Assembly (NCBI GenBank): GCA_964542165.1
Contig: CAZITQ010000013.1
Location: forward strand, 1 to 64,000
Length of the DNA: 64,000 bases
From: CAYTBN01 sp964542165
GTDB lineage: Bacteria > Myxococcota_A > UBA796 > UBA9615 > CAYRNR01
Direction of reading: 5' to 3'
The translations under genes and the position numbers were made by a program. The notes below the pieces were generated by a model. The model saw only the letters and a list, made by a program, of their open reading frames with translations, was not told the DNA's origin and made no database searches. Below are positions 49,867-59,211 of the stretch, one piece after another (position 1 is the first letter of the stretch; every line of letters starts with the position of its first letter).

Positions 49867-51795
49867 CTACTCGGCCGCCTGCCCACCGTAGAACAAGTAT
49901 ACGGTCCCCCGGTACTCCCGGGCGTTGGCCGAACCGATCAGGATATCGTCACAGCCGTCGCCGTTGACGTCGCCCGCGCCCGCGACCGAGATCCCCGCGC
50001 TGTCCCCGGCCGATTCCCCGCTGAGCACGGCGTCCCGTCGGTCGAAGAGCGAGAACTCCCCGGTCAGCGGTTCGACCTCGCTGCCGCCGAGAAGATAGAC
50101 CACCCCGGTCTCCGAGTAGGCGTTCGGCGCACCGACGAGGATCTCGTGGTGCTCCCGGCAGTCCACATCCCCGGCGAACGCCACGGCGGAGCCGGCTCGT
50201 TCCCCGCTGTCCACTCCGGAGATCCTCGCGTCCGCCTCCGCCAGGCTTGCACCAGCCGCCACCGGTCCGAGCACCAGGTAGACCGCTCCGGTGCCGGACG
50301 CCCCGGGAGCGCCGATCAGCAGATCTCCGATCCCATCGCCGTTGGCGTCACCTCCGGTGGCCAGCGCGTACCCCAGGTTGTCTCCCGGTTGATCCCCGGT
50401 CCAGACCACCTCGGCGTCCGCCGGGCCCAGCTCCCCCGACGCCACCGGTCCCGGGTAGAGATACACCACGCCGCGGCCATCCCACGACGCGTCCGAGCCG
50501 ATCAAGACGTCGGCGTTCCCAGCGCCGTCCACGCTGCCGGCGCAGGACACGGCCCACCCGGCGGTGTCCCCCTGCTGGTCACCTCGGAAGATGGTGTCCG
50601 CCGCGTCCATCGCGACCTCGCCCGAGGGAACGCGGCCCAGGAACAGATACGCGCCGCCGGTGATCACCCCATCGAAGCTCGCCTGGTAGGCCCCGATCAA
50701 CACGTCATCGCGGCCGTCGTCGTCCACGTCCCCGGTGGACACGCTGCGGCCCGCGTAGTCGTCGACCTCCACGCCCAGGTAGAGCGTCCCCGCCGTCTCG
50801 GTCAACTCGCCGCCCAAGAAGTCGGGACCGAAGACGGCGTAGACGTCCCCCGAGTAGTCGGTCGCGGTGTCGAACGCCGAGGGAGCCCCGGCCACCAGGT
50901 CCAGGTAGCCGTCCCCGTCGATGTCCGCCCCGCCGGAGACCGACGAGCCCGCGAGGTCGTCCTTCTCACCGATCCACCTCACGTCGGCGGTGGCCAGAGG
51001 GTTCTCCCCGGCCCGGGGGCCGTACTCGACGTATACCTTGCCCCGGTCCGAACCGAGCTGGGTTCGCGCGCCGATCAGCAGGTCCGCGAAGCCGTCGCCG
51101 TCCAGGTCTCCGGCGCCGTCGACGGAGATCCCGGCCTGCTCGAAGTCCTCCTCGCCGACGAAGATCGCATGGGCGTCCTCGAGCAGCAGGGGTCCGCGGA
51201 TCGGCTCGCAGGCCTCATCGTCGCCCGCCTCGCAGTCGTTGCGGATCTCGTCCCCACACAACTCGGGGGCACCGGGGTAGGTGTTGCGGTCGTCATCGTC
51301 GCAGTCCTCGAACCCCAGCACGTCCTCGGCCAGGTCGCTCTCGGGCTGCTGGTGGGACGCGTCGAGCCGGCTGCAGTCCAGGTGATGATCCCGGTCCCCA
51401 TCCTCCTGGACATCGGGAACGAAGGTCTCCTGCTCGGAGTCGTAGCCCGAGCAGTCATTGTCCTTGCCGTCGCACAGCTCCGTCGCGCCGGGGTAGACGC
51501 TGGCATCCCGGTCGTCACAGTCCGGTCCGTGGCCCGAGCCCATCACGCCGTCCCCGTCCAGGTCCCAGCAGTCGTCGGCGTCGTCCTCGTCGATCTGGCC
51601 GTCGCAGTCGTTGTCGATGCCGTCGAAGCAGTCCTCGGCCAACATGGCGTTGCGCAGGGGATCGTCGTGATCGCAGTCCAGGTCGCCGCCGTAGCCGTCC
51701 TCGTCGGGATCCCAGATGTCGGGCAAGAGGGGGTCGAGGCAGCCGCATGGGACCGTCACTGCGGGCGCAAGCATCGCCAGCAACAGAGCCCTCAT
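49867..51795 (-). CDS. MopE-repeat / FG-GAP beta-propeller lipoprotein
   Basis: 642 residues. N-terminal signal with a Cys-rich end (TVPCGCLDP), so probably lipidated. Residues about 28-200 hold MopE-type repeats (DCDHDDPLRNAMLAEDC, DCDDRDASVYPGATELC). Residues 205-640 hold about seven FG-GAP/integrin-alpha-like blades, each with a DxDGDGxxD Ca-binding loop (GDLDGDGFADLLIGA, GDVDDDGRDDVLIGA, GDVNGDGCDDILIGS). Blade five is irregular (GSVDGAGNADVLIGS) and the sixth loop is replaced by GDVDCREHHEILVGA. Surface adhesion or carbohydrate binding is typical of the fold. Divergent from the promoter and gene at 51942. Confidence 0.85.
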   Translation of the reverse strand: MRALLLAMLAPAVTVPCGCLDPLLPDIWDPDEDGYGGDLDCDHDDPLRNAMLAEDCFDGIDNDCDGQIDEDDADDCWDLDGDGVMGSGHGPDCDDRDASVYPGATELCDGKDNDCSGYDSEQETFVPDVQEDGDRDHHLDCSRLDASHQQPESDLAEDVLGFEDCDDDDRNTYPGAPELCGDEIRNDCEAGDDEACEPIRGPLLLEDAHAIFVGEEDFEQAGISVDGAGDLDGDGFADLLIGARTQLGSDRGKVYVEYGPRAGENPLATADVRWIGEKDDLAGSSVSGGADIDGDGYLDLVAGAPSAFDTATDYSGDVYAVFGPDFLGGELTETAGTLYLGVEVDDYAGRSVSTGDVDDDGRDDVLIGAYQASFDGVITGGAYLFLGRVPSGEVAMDAADTIFRGDQQGDTAGWAVSCAGSVDGAGNADVLIGSDASWDGRGVVYLYPGPVASGELGPADAEVVWTGDQPGDNLGYALATGGDANGDGIGDLLIGAPGASGTGAVYLVLGPVAAGASLAEADARISGVDSGERAGSAVAFAGDVDCREHHEILVGAPNAYSETGVVYLLGGSEVEPLTGEFSLFDRRDAVLSGESAGDSAGISVAGAGDVNGDGCDDILIGSANAREYRGTVYLFYGGQAAE

Positions 51796-51915
51796 GTCAC
51801 GCTCATTCCCCGCCCGTCGCCGCCCTCGGCTCGGTGCCCGAGGATACCAGAGGGCGGGCCCGCCCAACCAAGTTTCCGCGAACGGCCGCCAACCAGGATT
51901 CGCGTGGTTTCCGCT

Positions 51916-51924
51916 TGATATACT
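51916..51924 (+). promoter_or_regulatory. Extended -10 promoter element TGaTATACT
   Basis: TG followed after one base by TATACT (51919-51924) matches the extended -10 consensus TGnTATAAT with one mismatch. There is no good -35 at 17 bases, as expected for extended -10 promoters. It would start transcription near 51931, eleven bases before the ATG of the secreted TPR-like gene, leaving room for the AGGGG at 51932-51936. Confidence 0.5.
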
Positions 51925-51941
51925 GGCATTCAGGGGTCGGC

Positions 51942-53222
51942 ATGTCGCTGCGAGAACTCGTCGGTGTGGCCGTCGTGCTGGGGGTACTGGGTGCCCCTCT
52001 GGGCAGCCGCGCGTCCACCGGTGACGGCCACGCCCTGTTGCTCTACGGGCCCGGGGGGGCCGACTTCGTGCTCGAGGACCGGGCGATCGCCGCATTCAAC
52101 CTGCAGGGGACGGGACGTACCGTCTCCCCGAGCGTGCGGCCCATGGACACGGCACTCTCCGATGTGCCCGAGGTGGACGTCTCGGGGGCGGTGGAGTCCG
52201 CAACCTGCCCAGGCGGGACCGCCACGACATCGTGGATGGAGGCAGAGCTGGAGGCGGCGCTGCAGCACGTGCTGTACGTGAGGGTGGAGGAGGCTACAGC
52301 CGTCCTGGAGCAGCTCGAGTCCAAGCTGCCCTGTGTCTCCGAGCCCATCACCGGCCCGACCGTGGCGCGGATCTTCTTCCTCCAGGGGGTGGCCCTGGCC
52401 TACGTGGGGCGGGACGACCAGGCGCGCGAGGCGTTCCGCCAGGCCCTGGTGGTCCATCCTCAGCTGGACTGGGAGGCGCGATTCCCGCCGGGCCCCGAGC
52501 TGGTCTTCCGGGACGCGATCCAGGCGGCGCTCCGGTCGGAGAAGGCCCGGATCTCGGTCGCTCCCGGGGTGGTTGAGAGCGGCGATGTGTGGGTCGACGG
52601 AGGGGCGGTGACCGGCGGCGCCGAACTCTCGGTCGCCGCAGGACGCCACGTGCTGCAGTGGCGGACCGGAACCGGGACCTTCGTCACCCGCGTGCTGGAT
52701 GTGGCGGTCGGCGACGAGGTCACGGTCTTCGCCAGGACCGACGTGGCCAGGTCGGCCCTGGACGGCGAGGGGTGTGGGCCATGCCGCCAGGCTGCCGCGG
52801 CCGCCCTCGTCCGGCTGGCCGGCGAGGTCGGCGTCGCTGTGGTCCACCTGGCCGAGCTGGGGGCCGTCGACATGCTCCACACCTTCGAGGTCGACGCTGG
52901 AACCTGGCAACGGACGGACGAGGGGGCCGTCGCGCGGCGGCTGCGCAACCGCCGCGTGCAGGACGTCGGCAAGGCCACGATGCTCGCCGGGGGAGTCATG
53001 GCGCTGACCGGAGCGATCCTGGGGATCAGCGGGCACGCGAGAGCGACGCAGCTGGCCACCGGCGCCGACGGCTTCGAGACCCAGGAACAGTTCGACGAAT
53101 CGTCGCGGCAGTACGCGAACTCCCGGGTCCAGAGCTATCTGGGGTTCACCCTGGCCGGGGTGGGGGGAGCCGCCGTGATCGTGGGCGTCCCGCTCGCGAA
53201 CGCGGGGCGGGGCGGGTCCTGA
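51942..53222 (+). CDS. Secreted TPR/PEGA-like protein upstream of a Ser/Thr kinase
   Basis: 426 residues. Signal peptide about 1-25 (ending GSRAS). Residues 90-195 are helical and TPR-like (LEAALQHVLYVRVEEATAVLEQL, IFFLQGVALAYVGRDDQAREAFRQAL, VFRDAIQAAL). Residues 205-265 form a beta segment (SGDVWVDGGAVTGGAELSVAAG) reminiscent of PEGA. Two C-terminal transmembrane helices (MLAGGVMALTGAILGISG and YLGFTLAGVGGAAVIVGVPL) anchor it. Similar three-part proteins accompany kinases in myxobacteria. Its stop overlaps the kinase ATG by one base (TGATG). Confidence 0.78.
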   Translation: MSLRELVGVAVVLGVLGAPLGSRASTGDGHALLLYGPGGADFVLEDRAIAAFNLQGTGRTVSPSVRPMDTALSDVPEVDVSGAVESATCPGGTATTSWMEAELEAALQHVLYVRVEEATAVLEQLESKLPCVSEPITGPTVARIFFLQGVALAYVGRDDQAREAFRQALVVHPQLDWEARFPPGPELVFRDAIQAALRSEKARISVAPGVVESGDVWVDGGAVTGGAELSVAAGRHVLQWRTGTGTFVTRVLDVAVGDEVTVFARTDVARSALDGEGCGPCRQAAAAALVRLAGEVGVAVVHLAELGAVDMLHTFEVDAGTWQRTDEGAVARRLRNRRVQDVGKATMLAGGVMALTGAILGISGHARATQLATGADGFETQEQFDESSRQYANSRVQSYLGFTLAGVGGAAVIVGVPLANAGRGGS

Positions 53223-55087
53223 TGGACGAACCGGCCGACAGCGGCGTGCCCTTCGGCCAGTACCAGCTGATCTCTCGCCTCGGCGAGGGGGGGATGGCCC
53301 AGGTCTTCCTGGCGGTCAAGGAGGGACCGCTCGGGTTCCGCAAGGAGCTGGCGATCAAGCGGATCCGCGGGGACGTGATCCGCGAGGACCAGGCCCTGCA
53401 CAAGGCGCTGATCAACGAGGCGCGGCTCGGCGGACAGCTCAAGCATCCCAACGTGGTGGACACCTACGAGTTCGGCGTGGTCGACGACCAGCACTACATC
53501 GCCATGGAGTACGTGGACGGGCTCACGCTCCGGGACCTGATCCGGGTCGCGCGGGGCCGGGGGGTCCGGTTGCCGCCGTCGGCCGTGCTCGACATGGGCG
53601 GTCAGCTCTGCGACGGGCTGCAATACGCCCACACCCTGGCCTCGAGCGACGGCGATCCACTGAACCTGATCCACCGGGACCTGAAGCCGAGCAACATCAT
53701 CGTCTCGATGGCCGGGCAGGCCAAGATCATGGACTTCGGCATCGCGCGCTTCGCCACGGCGATGTACCAGACCACCGCATCGGACGCCCCCAAGGGCACG
53801 CTGGCCTACATGTCCCCGGAGCAGATGCAGGATCCGCGGTCCATCGACCACCGCTCCGACCTGTTCGCGTTGGGCGCGATCCTCTACGAGGCGCTGACCG
53901 GGCACGTGCTCCTGGACACCGGCGACGCACGGACCCTGGTGTTCCTGCTCATCACCGGCAAGTACCTGCCACGGCTGGAGATCCTCCGACAGATCCACCC
54001 CGACATCGCGACACCCATCGAGATGTGCCTGACCCTGGACCGGGAACAACGCTACGCCGACGCGGACGAACTGGGGCGGGACCTGCGCCGGCTGCGCGAT
54101 TCCCGAGGACCGGAGCTGGGATGCCGGGAGCTCATGGCCCTGGTCCGAGCCTGCCGCGAGGGCGACGACCGGCTCGAGACCGTCAAGCGTCAGGTGCTCG
54201 AGCAGCAGAGCGCCGATGACCCCCACAGCACGGGTTGGCCCGTGTTCATCGACTCGCTGTCGGACGCCCCCGACGACGGGCCGGATCCGCTGAGCGAGAG
54301 TTCGATCCGGCCTCTGGGTGAAGGCGGCCTGGAGGTCCGTGACCATTCGTCCACCACCCTCTCCCATCCGGGCGACGTTCCCGGATCGACCACGCCGGCC
54401 ACGGTGGCGGTGGAGCCGGGCGCGAGGACGCTGCCGCCGCGGACCCAGCCCCCCAGGGAAGAGGCGACAGATGGCGGGACCGCCCCCGGCGGGGCGTGGA
54501 GACGGCTGGCGGGCTACGGGCTCGCGCTGCTGCTGGTGTTCTCGGCTGGCCTCGGCACGGCGATCTGGCGCCCCTGGGACCGGGGGACGGCACCGGGATC
54601 GGCCCAGGTCGATCCGGGCACCGCGCACTCGGTCGAGCCCACCCCCCGCACACCCACAGGGGAAGAGCGCATCTCGCCGGGCGCCGAGAGCGCCTCCCAA
54701 CCGGACCGGGTGGCGCCATCCACCGTCGAGGCTCCCCCGACCGAGCCGCCCGCCGAGACCGCGCCGGGGGGAGACAACCCGCCGGTGCAGGCGGACGAGC
54801 CGGAGAGGGAGGCGGAGCCCACACCCACGGCGCCGGTCACGGGGGAGGCACCCCCGGAGATCAGCGTGACCGTCAACACCGATCCCTGGTCCACCTGGGT
54901 ACTCGGCGGCGACGCCCAGGGCGCCGGCAGTCACACGCCGTACTTCGGTCGACTTCCTCCGGGGAGCTACGAGTTCACCCTGGTCGAGCCGGCCAGCGGG
55001 GCGACTCACAGGATGTCGATCACGATCCAGGGGGACGAAGAGTCGGTGATCCGCTGCTGGAGCTTCACCAAGGGCGGGCCGTGTTGA
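53222..55087 (+). CDS. Transmembrane Ser/Thr protein kinase with C-terminal PEGA domain
   Basis: 621 residues. N-terminal Hanks-type kinase: Gly-loop GEGGMAQVF (21-29), Lys46 (AIKRI), catalytic loop HRDLKPSN with Asp153, DFG Asp171, and SPEQM. A Pro/Ser/Thr-rich linker, a transmembrane helix near 430-450 (GLALLLVFSAGLGTAIW), a second Pro-rich extracytoplasmic linker and a C-terminal PEGA-like domain (about 545-621, WSTWVLGGDAQGAGSHTPYF). A receptor-type kinase of the sort abundant in Myxococcota; ligand unknown. Coupled to the TPR-like gene. Confidence 0.92.
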   Translation: MDEPADSGVPFGQYQLISRLGEGGMAQVFLAVKEGPLGFRKELAIKRIRGDVIREDQALHKALINEARLGGQLKHPNVVDTYEFGVVDDQHYIAMEYVDGLTLRDLIRVARGRGVRLPPSAVLDMGGQLCDGLQYAHTLASSDGDPLNLIHRDLKPSNIIVSMAGQAKIMDFGIARFATAMYQTTASDAPKGTLAYMSPEQMQDPRSIDHRSDLFALGAILYEALTGHVLLDTGDARTLVFLLITGKYLPRLEILRQIHPDIATPIEMCLTLDREQRYADADELGRDLRRLRDSRGPELGCRELMALVRACREGDDRLETVKRQVLEQQSADDPHSTGWPVFIDSLSDAPDDGPDPLSESSIRPLGEGGLEVRDHSSTTLSHPGDVPGSTTPATVAVEPGARTLPPRTQPPREEATDGGTAPGGAWRRLAGYGLALLLVFSAGLGTAIWRPWDRGTAPGSAQVDPGTAHSVEPTPRTPTGEERISPGAESASQPDRVAPSTVEAPPTEPPAETAPGGDNPPVQADEPEREAEPTPTAPVTGEAPPEISVTVNTDPWSTWVLGGDAQGAGSHTPYFGRLPPGSYEFTLVEPASGATHRMSITIQGDEESVIRCWSFTKGGPC

Positions 55088-55109
55088 CCTACCCGCCTTC
55101 CCGATCCCG

Positions 55110-57284
55110 TCAGTCTCCCCCCGTCGCCAGCTCGTAGTTCGCCGCGGTGATGGCGACCCAGTACTCGTTGCCGTCCCCGTGCAGGGCCGGGGGGTCGGGG
55201 TTGGTGAGGCTGAGGTCGTTGAAGGTGAAGTACCAGTAGCCGTCCGTACCCCGGGCCAGGGAGACCAGGGCGGTGGCGAAGTCGTCGGGGGTCCAGTGGC
55301 CGACGATGGTGCCGCCCAGGTGGGCCGCGTGGACACCTTCGGCGTACAGGGCGTCCATGGCCCTGCCGTGCCAGCCCTCGTAGGTCAATACGATCACCGG
55401 GGCCTCGGCGGTACCCAGGCCCCGCATCAGGCCCCGGTAGAACCAGGTGTCGGGGAAGCCGGCCATGTAGACCATCAGCTGCAGATCGGGGTCGTGGGCG
55501 TGGGCGGCCTCGCGGCAGCGGACGCCCAGCTCGAAGGCCCGCTGTTCCAGCGCCGCGAAGTAGTCGCCCAGGCGTCCCGCGTCGATCAGCGGGCCCAGGC
55601 GTCCTCCGGGATGGGCCTCGAGCAGGTCGGTCGACAGCTCGGCGTCCGCCTCTCCGTCGAGGAAGACCTCCAGGCTGTCGTCCGAGAACGCCCAGCCGTC
55701 GTGGTGCTGGATCGGCCCGCTGTACAGCTCCAGATCCATGTGCAGGCCGCCCAGCCCGGGGTTGGCGGCCGCGGTCTCCCCCACGGCCCCGTAGATCGGG
55801 ATCACCACGTCGGCCCAGTGGGCCTCGTGCAGGGGCGCGGGCACGCCGCCGAGGTACCCATGGGCGCCCACCATCTCCGGGTAGTCGCCCGCCTCGGCGT
55901 TGAACCAGTCGCCGACGATCCACAGGGCCCCCTGGGCCTCGGCCAGGGCCGCGATGTCGGCGTACTTCGCCTGTTCGGCGGCCAGGTCGTCCCCGGACAG
56001 CGTGGCCAGGCGGGACGGATCGGTGCTGGTCATCAGGGCGTCCAATCCCAGGGAGACCGCCTCGTCGAAGGCCTGGGCCATGTCCGCCGTCTCGGGCGCC
56101 AGCCCCCCGTAGGCGATTCGCCCTCCGCCCGCGGCGAACCAGTCGGGCACCGGTCGGGGATCGGCCGGCGGGGGAGAGGGCGACTCGTACAGCTCCCCGT
56201 CGGGGGGCGCCTCGGGCACCTCGGCGTCGTCCACCGAGGCCACCTCGATCTCCTCCAGGGCCGGGTCCAGGGGGTCGTGATCCGGTGACGCCACGCTGAA
56301 CAGCTCGTCGCTGTCGTGGACCACGGTCACCTCGAGTTCCTCGTCGCCGGTGGACAGCGCGTGCAGTCGTGCGAACAGTTCGCGGACCCACGCGCGGTTG
56401 TCCGCCTCCCGCTCGCCGTCCAGGCAGGGCATGTCGGAGAGGTGGCCGGTGACCGACGATGCCAGCAAGGGGCCCCGGGGCACCACCGCCACGTACCCGT
56501 CACCGGCCGCCGCGAGGGCTGCCACGGCTCGCTCCTGCTGCAACCAGGTCACGCTCTGGGCACCGGAGAGCTGCTGCCAGAGGAAACCCTCGTCATAGGT
56601 CCGCAACAGCACCTGAACCTGGTCGCTGGCCACCCTCAGCGTCGGGGCGCTACCTCCGGCGATCCGGTCGTCGTCCGCCGTCAGCAGGTAGGGGTAGCCC
56701 AGCTGAAACTCGAGGGGTGTCGGGTAGCCCCAATCCTGGGCTTGGTGGGGTTCGAGATCGGTGTACGTGTCGCCGATGAGAGTATTTCGGTCCCAGCGGA
56801 CGGGGACCCCCAGCTGCTCCAGGATCCGATTGCCCACGAAGAAGTCGTTCTCGCCGGACGAGCTGTCCCACCACGCCGACTGGGGTGACAGCAGGAGTAC
56901 ACCGCCCTGCTGGACGAACCGGACCGCGGACTCGATCTCGCCGACCCGCATCCGGTGACAGGGGTTGCCCGGCCTTCGTCCGGCAGCCATCACCACGATC
57001 TCGTGGGGGTATTCGCCGTCCGAGAGATCCACGTCGGCGGCGGTCAGGTGGGGGTAGAACCGACGGTAGGTGGGCGCGACTCCTGCGGCGTCGAGGGCGT
57101 CGAGGACGTCGACCCACAGCGAGTGGTGGCGGAACTCCTGATCGAGGATCAGGGCGCTCGCGGCCCTCGTCGGGCCCTCCTCACCGCCGGTCGTGTCGTC
57201 GTCCCCCTCCTCGGTCGGGCAGCCGGCCCACAGGAAGCATGTCCCGAGCGCCGCCCCGATCCACCGTCTCGCGAACCCACGCAT
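55110..57284 (-). CDS. Lipoprotein with GATase-like and glycoside-hydrolase-like domains
   Basis: 724-residue lipoprotein, lipobox LWAGC, short acidic linker (EEGDDDTTGGEEG). Residues 45-300 form a GATase-like alpha/beta domain (ALILDQEFRHHSLWVDVLDA, VQQGGVLLLSPQS). A linker region contains acidic and Pro-rich segments (PPDGELYESPSPPPADPRPV). Residues 385-720 look like a TIM-barrel glycosidase-type domain (GRIAYGGLAPETADMAQAF, MDLELYSGPIQHHDGWAFSD, VIVLTYEGWHGRAMDAL, GYWYFTFNDLSLTN). Enzyme class and catalytic residues are not certain. ATG 57284. Confidence 0.75.
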   Translation of the reverse strand: MRGFARRWIGAALGTCFLWAGCPTEEGDDDTTGGEEGPTRAASALILDQEFRHHSLWVDVLDALDAAGVAPTYRRFYPHLTAADVDLSDGEYPHEIVVMAAGRRPGNPCHRMRVGEIESAVRFVQQGGVLLLSPQSAWWDSSSGENDFFVGNRILEQLGVPVRWDRNTLIGDTYTDLEPHQAQDWGYPTPLEFQLGYPYLLTADDDRIAGGSAPTLRVASDQVQVLLRTYDEGFLWQQLSGAQSVTWLQQERAVAALAAAGDGYVAVVPRGPLLASSVTGHLSDMPCLDGEREADNRAWVRELFARLHALSTGDEELEVTVVHDSDELFSVASPDHDPLDPALEEIEVASVDDAEVPEAPPDGELYESPSPPPADPRPVPDWFAAGGGRIAYGGLAPETADMAQAFDEAVSLGLDALMTSTDPSRLATLSGDDLAAEQAKYADIAALAEAQGALWIVGDWFNAEAGDYPEMVGAHGYLGGVPAPLHEAHWADVVIPIYGAVGETAAANPGLGGLHMDLELYSGPIQHHDGWAFSDDSLEVFLDGEADAELSTDLLEAHPGGRLGPLIDAGRLGDYFAALEQRAFELGVRCREAAHAHDPDLQLMVYMAGFPDTWFYRGLMRGLGTAEAPVIVLTYEGWHGRAMDALYAEGVHAAHLGGTIVGHWTPDDFATALVSLARGTDGYWYFTFNDLSLTNPDPPALHGDGNEYWVAITAANYELATGGD

Positions 57285-57386
57285 CTCGACCCCCGTTCCC
57301 GGCCCATCTCAGCATCCGCCCCGGTGCTCCACAACCCCGGGCGCGGGGCTCCGGCCGATCCCCGGGGGGTGTAGTATGCGGGTGTG

Positions 57387-57767
57387 ATGGTCGCCGATGA
57401 TGCCGCCCTCGGACTCCCCCCTGCGGAGTCCACCCGAGACCGGGCCCGCGCCGTGGCCCTTCGCCTGGCCGAACCCCTGCGTTCGGACGACGAGTCCAGC
57501 CTCGATGGAGAGCCGGAGGAGGAGCGCGACCGACGGGACGAGGAACGACGCGAGGAACGACGGCGACGCGACGAGCGGCGCAGGCGCCGGGAGCGCCGGG
57601 CCCGGGAGGACCACCGCAGCATCACCGACGAGTTCGGCGCGGGAGACGTTGCGGTGGCGACCCAGTCGGCCGGCCCCGATCCCGGCTCCCTGTGGACCGC
57701 GGTGGTGGTGGCGGTCGTGATCGCGGGCGTGGCGACCCTCGCGTACTACCTGTTGACCGCGAGCTGA
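57387..57767 (+). CDS. Tail-anchored protein with highly charged Arg/Glu segment
   Basis: 126 residues. A long run of mixed Glu, Asp and Arg (about 33-76, including ERREERRRRDERRRRRERRA), then a polar stretch and one C-terminal transmembrane helix (WTAVVVAVVIAGVATLAYYL) with a tiny tail (LTAS), the layout of a tail-anchored cytoplasmic protein. Its start is GTG 57384 or ATG 57387; the latter is listed. A TAGTAT at 57373-57378 may be a -10. Charged single-helix segments can act as rigid spacers. Function unknown. Confidence 0.6.
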   Translation: MVADDAALGLPPAESTRDRARAVALRLAEPLRSDDESSLDGEPEEERDRRDEERREERRRRDERRRRRERRAREDHRSITDEFGAGDVAVATQSAGPDPGSLWTAVVVAVVIAGVATLAYYLLTAS

Positions 57768-57804
57768 GACCCACGCACACACGCGTGGACGGAAGGGAGG
57801 ATCC

Positions 57805-59163
57805 ATGGACCTTCGATGGGGGCTGGCGCTGATGGGCGTCCTGCTGATGTTCCTCGCCTGCCCGGGCGATGACGACGACGCGACAGCGGACGACGACAGC
57901 GCCGGGGACGACGACGTCACCGGAGACGACGACAGCGCCGGGGNNNNNNNNNNNNNNNNNNNNNNNNNNNNNNNNNNNNNNNNNNNNNNNNNNNNNNNNN
58001 NNNNNNNNNNNNNNNNNNNNNNNNNNNNNNNNNNNNNNNNNNNCGTCACCGGAGACGACGACAGCGCCGGGGACGACGACGTCACCGGAGACGACGACGC
58101 CACCGGGGACGACGACGCCACCGGGGACGACGACAGCACCGGGGACGACGACACCTACAGCTGGGACTGCACCGACGAGTGGGAGCCGTTGACCGTCCTG
58201 GACGGGTTCGGCGCTCCGGTCACCCGCATGGCCGTCCACCCGTCCACGCCAAGACTCGCTGTCATCTACGACGGCACACTGGAACTGTGGGACGTCACCG
58301 ATCCGGCGGTCCCCACCCTGGACGTCACCTTCCCCGGCACGGATCTGGGTCCCGGGGGCGTTTGGCTGGACGTCGCCAACGCGTCCGGGTGGGGGTTCTC
58401 CGCGGTCGGTCAGACCATCGACGGCCCCCAGGTCGACGGCCACCTGGTGCTGGTGGACGTGGACGTCAACGGCAGTGCCCTCGGTCTGAGCATGTCGACG
58501 GGTGCCGACTGGTACCGTCTGGACGTGAGCGGCAGCATGAACATCATCACGACCACGGGCTCGGTGAGCTGGGTGTACAAGGACGGGGTCGACCTCGACC
58601 AGTGGTCGTCCGACACACTGGTCTACAACCACTCCACGGTGAACGACGTGGACCTGCACAGCGACACCGCGTTGGTCACCACCCCGGCGTACGGCGGCGC
58701 CGTTCTCGTGCAACCCTTCGATGACATGATGTCGCAACCGTATCCTTTGCATCCGACGGGCAATCCGCAGTTCCTCCTCGATACGCCCGAGGGCTGGCTG
58801 ATCCCCACGACGGGAAACTCCGTGGACGGCTGTGACGCCGCCGTGGAACTCCTGACGTTCTCACCGTCGAACATGACTCTCATGGATGACAGCCCCTGCA
58901 TCTCCGCCAACGGCGAGGAGGACGGCGCCTTCCAGGGCAGCATCTACAACGGCGAGCTGTTCCTGGCCAACGGAGAGAGCGGCCTGCTGCGCCTCCCCTG
59001 GACCCCCCCGAACCTCAGCGTCCCCCAGACCACGACGCTGACGGACGCCGTGTGGCCCGAGGTGACCGAGGTCCCCGTCCGCGTGGAGCGCGTGGACGAC
59101 GTGCTGTTCCTCCTGGGCCGGGACGGGGACGGGGTGGGCGTCGTGCGGATCTGCGAGCCCTGA
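57805..59163 (+). CDS. Acidic-linker propeller-like lipoprotein (copy 1), crossed by a scaffold gap
   Basis: Lipoprotein with lipobox MFLAC followed by an acidic repeat (GDDDSAGDDDVTGDDD type). The repeat is interrupted by 100 N. The nominal length of 452 residues is therefore artificial. After the linker a roughly 340-residue domain begins EWEPLTVLDGF, with repeated short strands (LELWDVTDPAVPTLDVTFPG) like a beta-propeller or LVIVD-type repeat protein. C-terminus VVRICEP. Paralogous to the next gene along its whole length. The ATG at 57805 has GGAAGGGAGG upstream. Confidence 0.75.
   Translation: MDLRWGLALMGVLLMFLACPGDDDDATADDDSAGDDDVTGDDDSAGXXXXXXXXXXXXXXXXXXXXXXXXXXXXXXXXXXVTGDDDSAGDDDVTGDDDATGDDDATGDDDSTGDDDTYSWDCTDEWEPLTVLDGFGAPVTRMAVHPSTPRLAVIYDGTLELWDVTDPAVPTLDVTFPGTDLGPGGVWLDVANASGWGFSAVGQTIDGPQVDGHLVLVDVDVNGSALGLSMSTGADWYRLDVSGSMNIITTTGSVSWVYKDGVDLDQWSSDTLVYNHSTVNDVDLHSDTALVTTPAYGGAVLVQPFDDMMSQPYPLHPTGNPQFLLDTPEGWLIPTTGNSVDGCDAAVELLTFSPSNMTLMDDSPCISANGEEDGAFQGSIYNGELFLANGESGLLRLPWTPPNLSVPQTTTLTDAVWPEVTEVPVRVERVDDVLFLLGRDGDGVGVVRICEP
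57944..58043. other. Scaffold gap of 100 N inside a repeat
   Basis: Exactly 100 N, the conventional length for a gap of unknown size. It falls in the middle of a GAC-rich tandem repeat that encodes the acidic linker of the lipoprotein. The identical word GTCACCGGAGACGACGACAG flanks both sides, so assembly probably collapsed or broke on the repeat. The frame is kept across it only because 100 N plus two flanking bases divides by three. Confidence 0.95.
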
Positions 59164-59211
59164 GTATCTCGTGGTCGACGCCCCCGAGTTTCCTGACCCG
59201 TGGAGGGCCCG

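Noticed and set aside
57944..58043. Treating the 34 unknown codons as a real domain
   Set aside because: The 100 N run is an assembly placeholder; true length and sequence are unknown.
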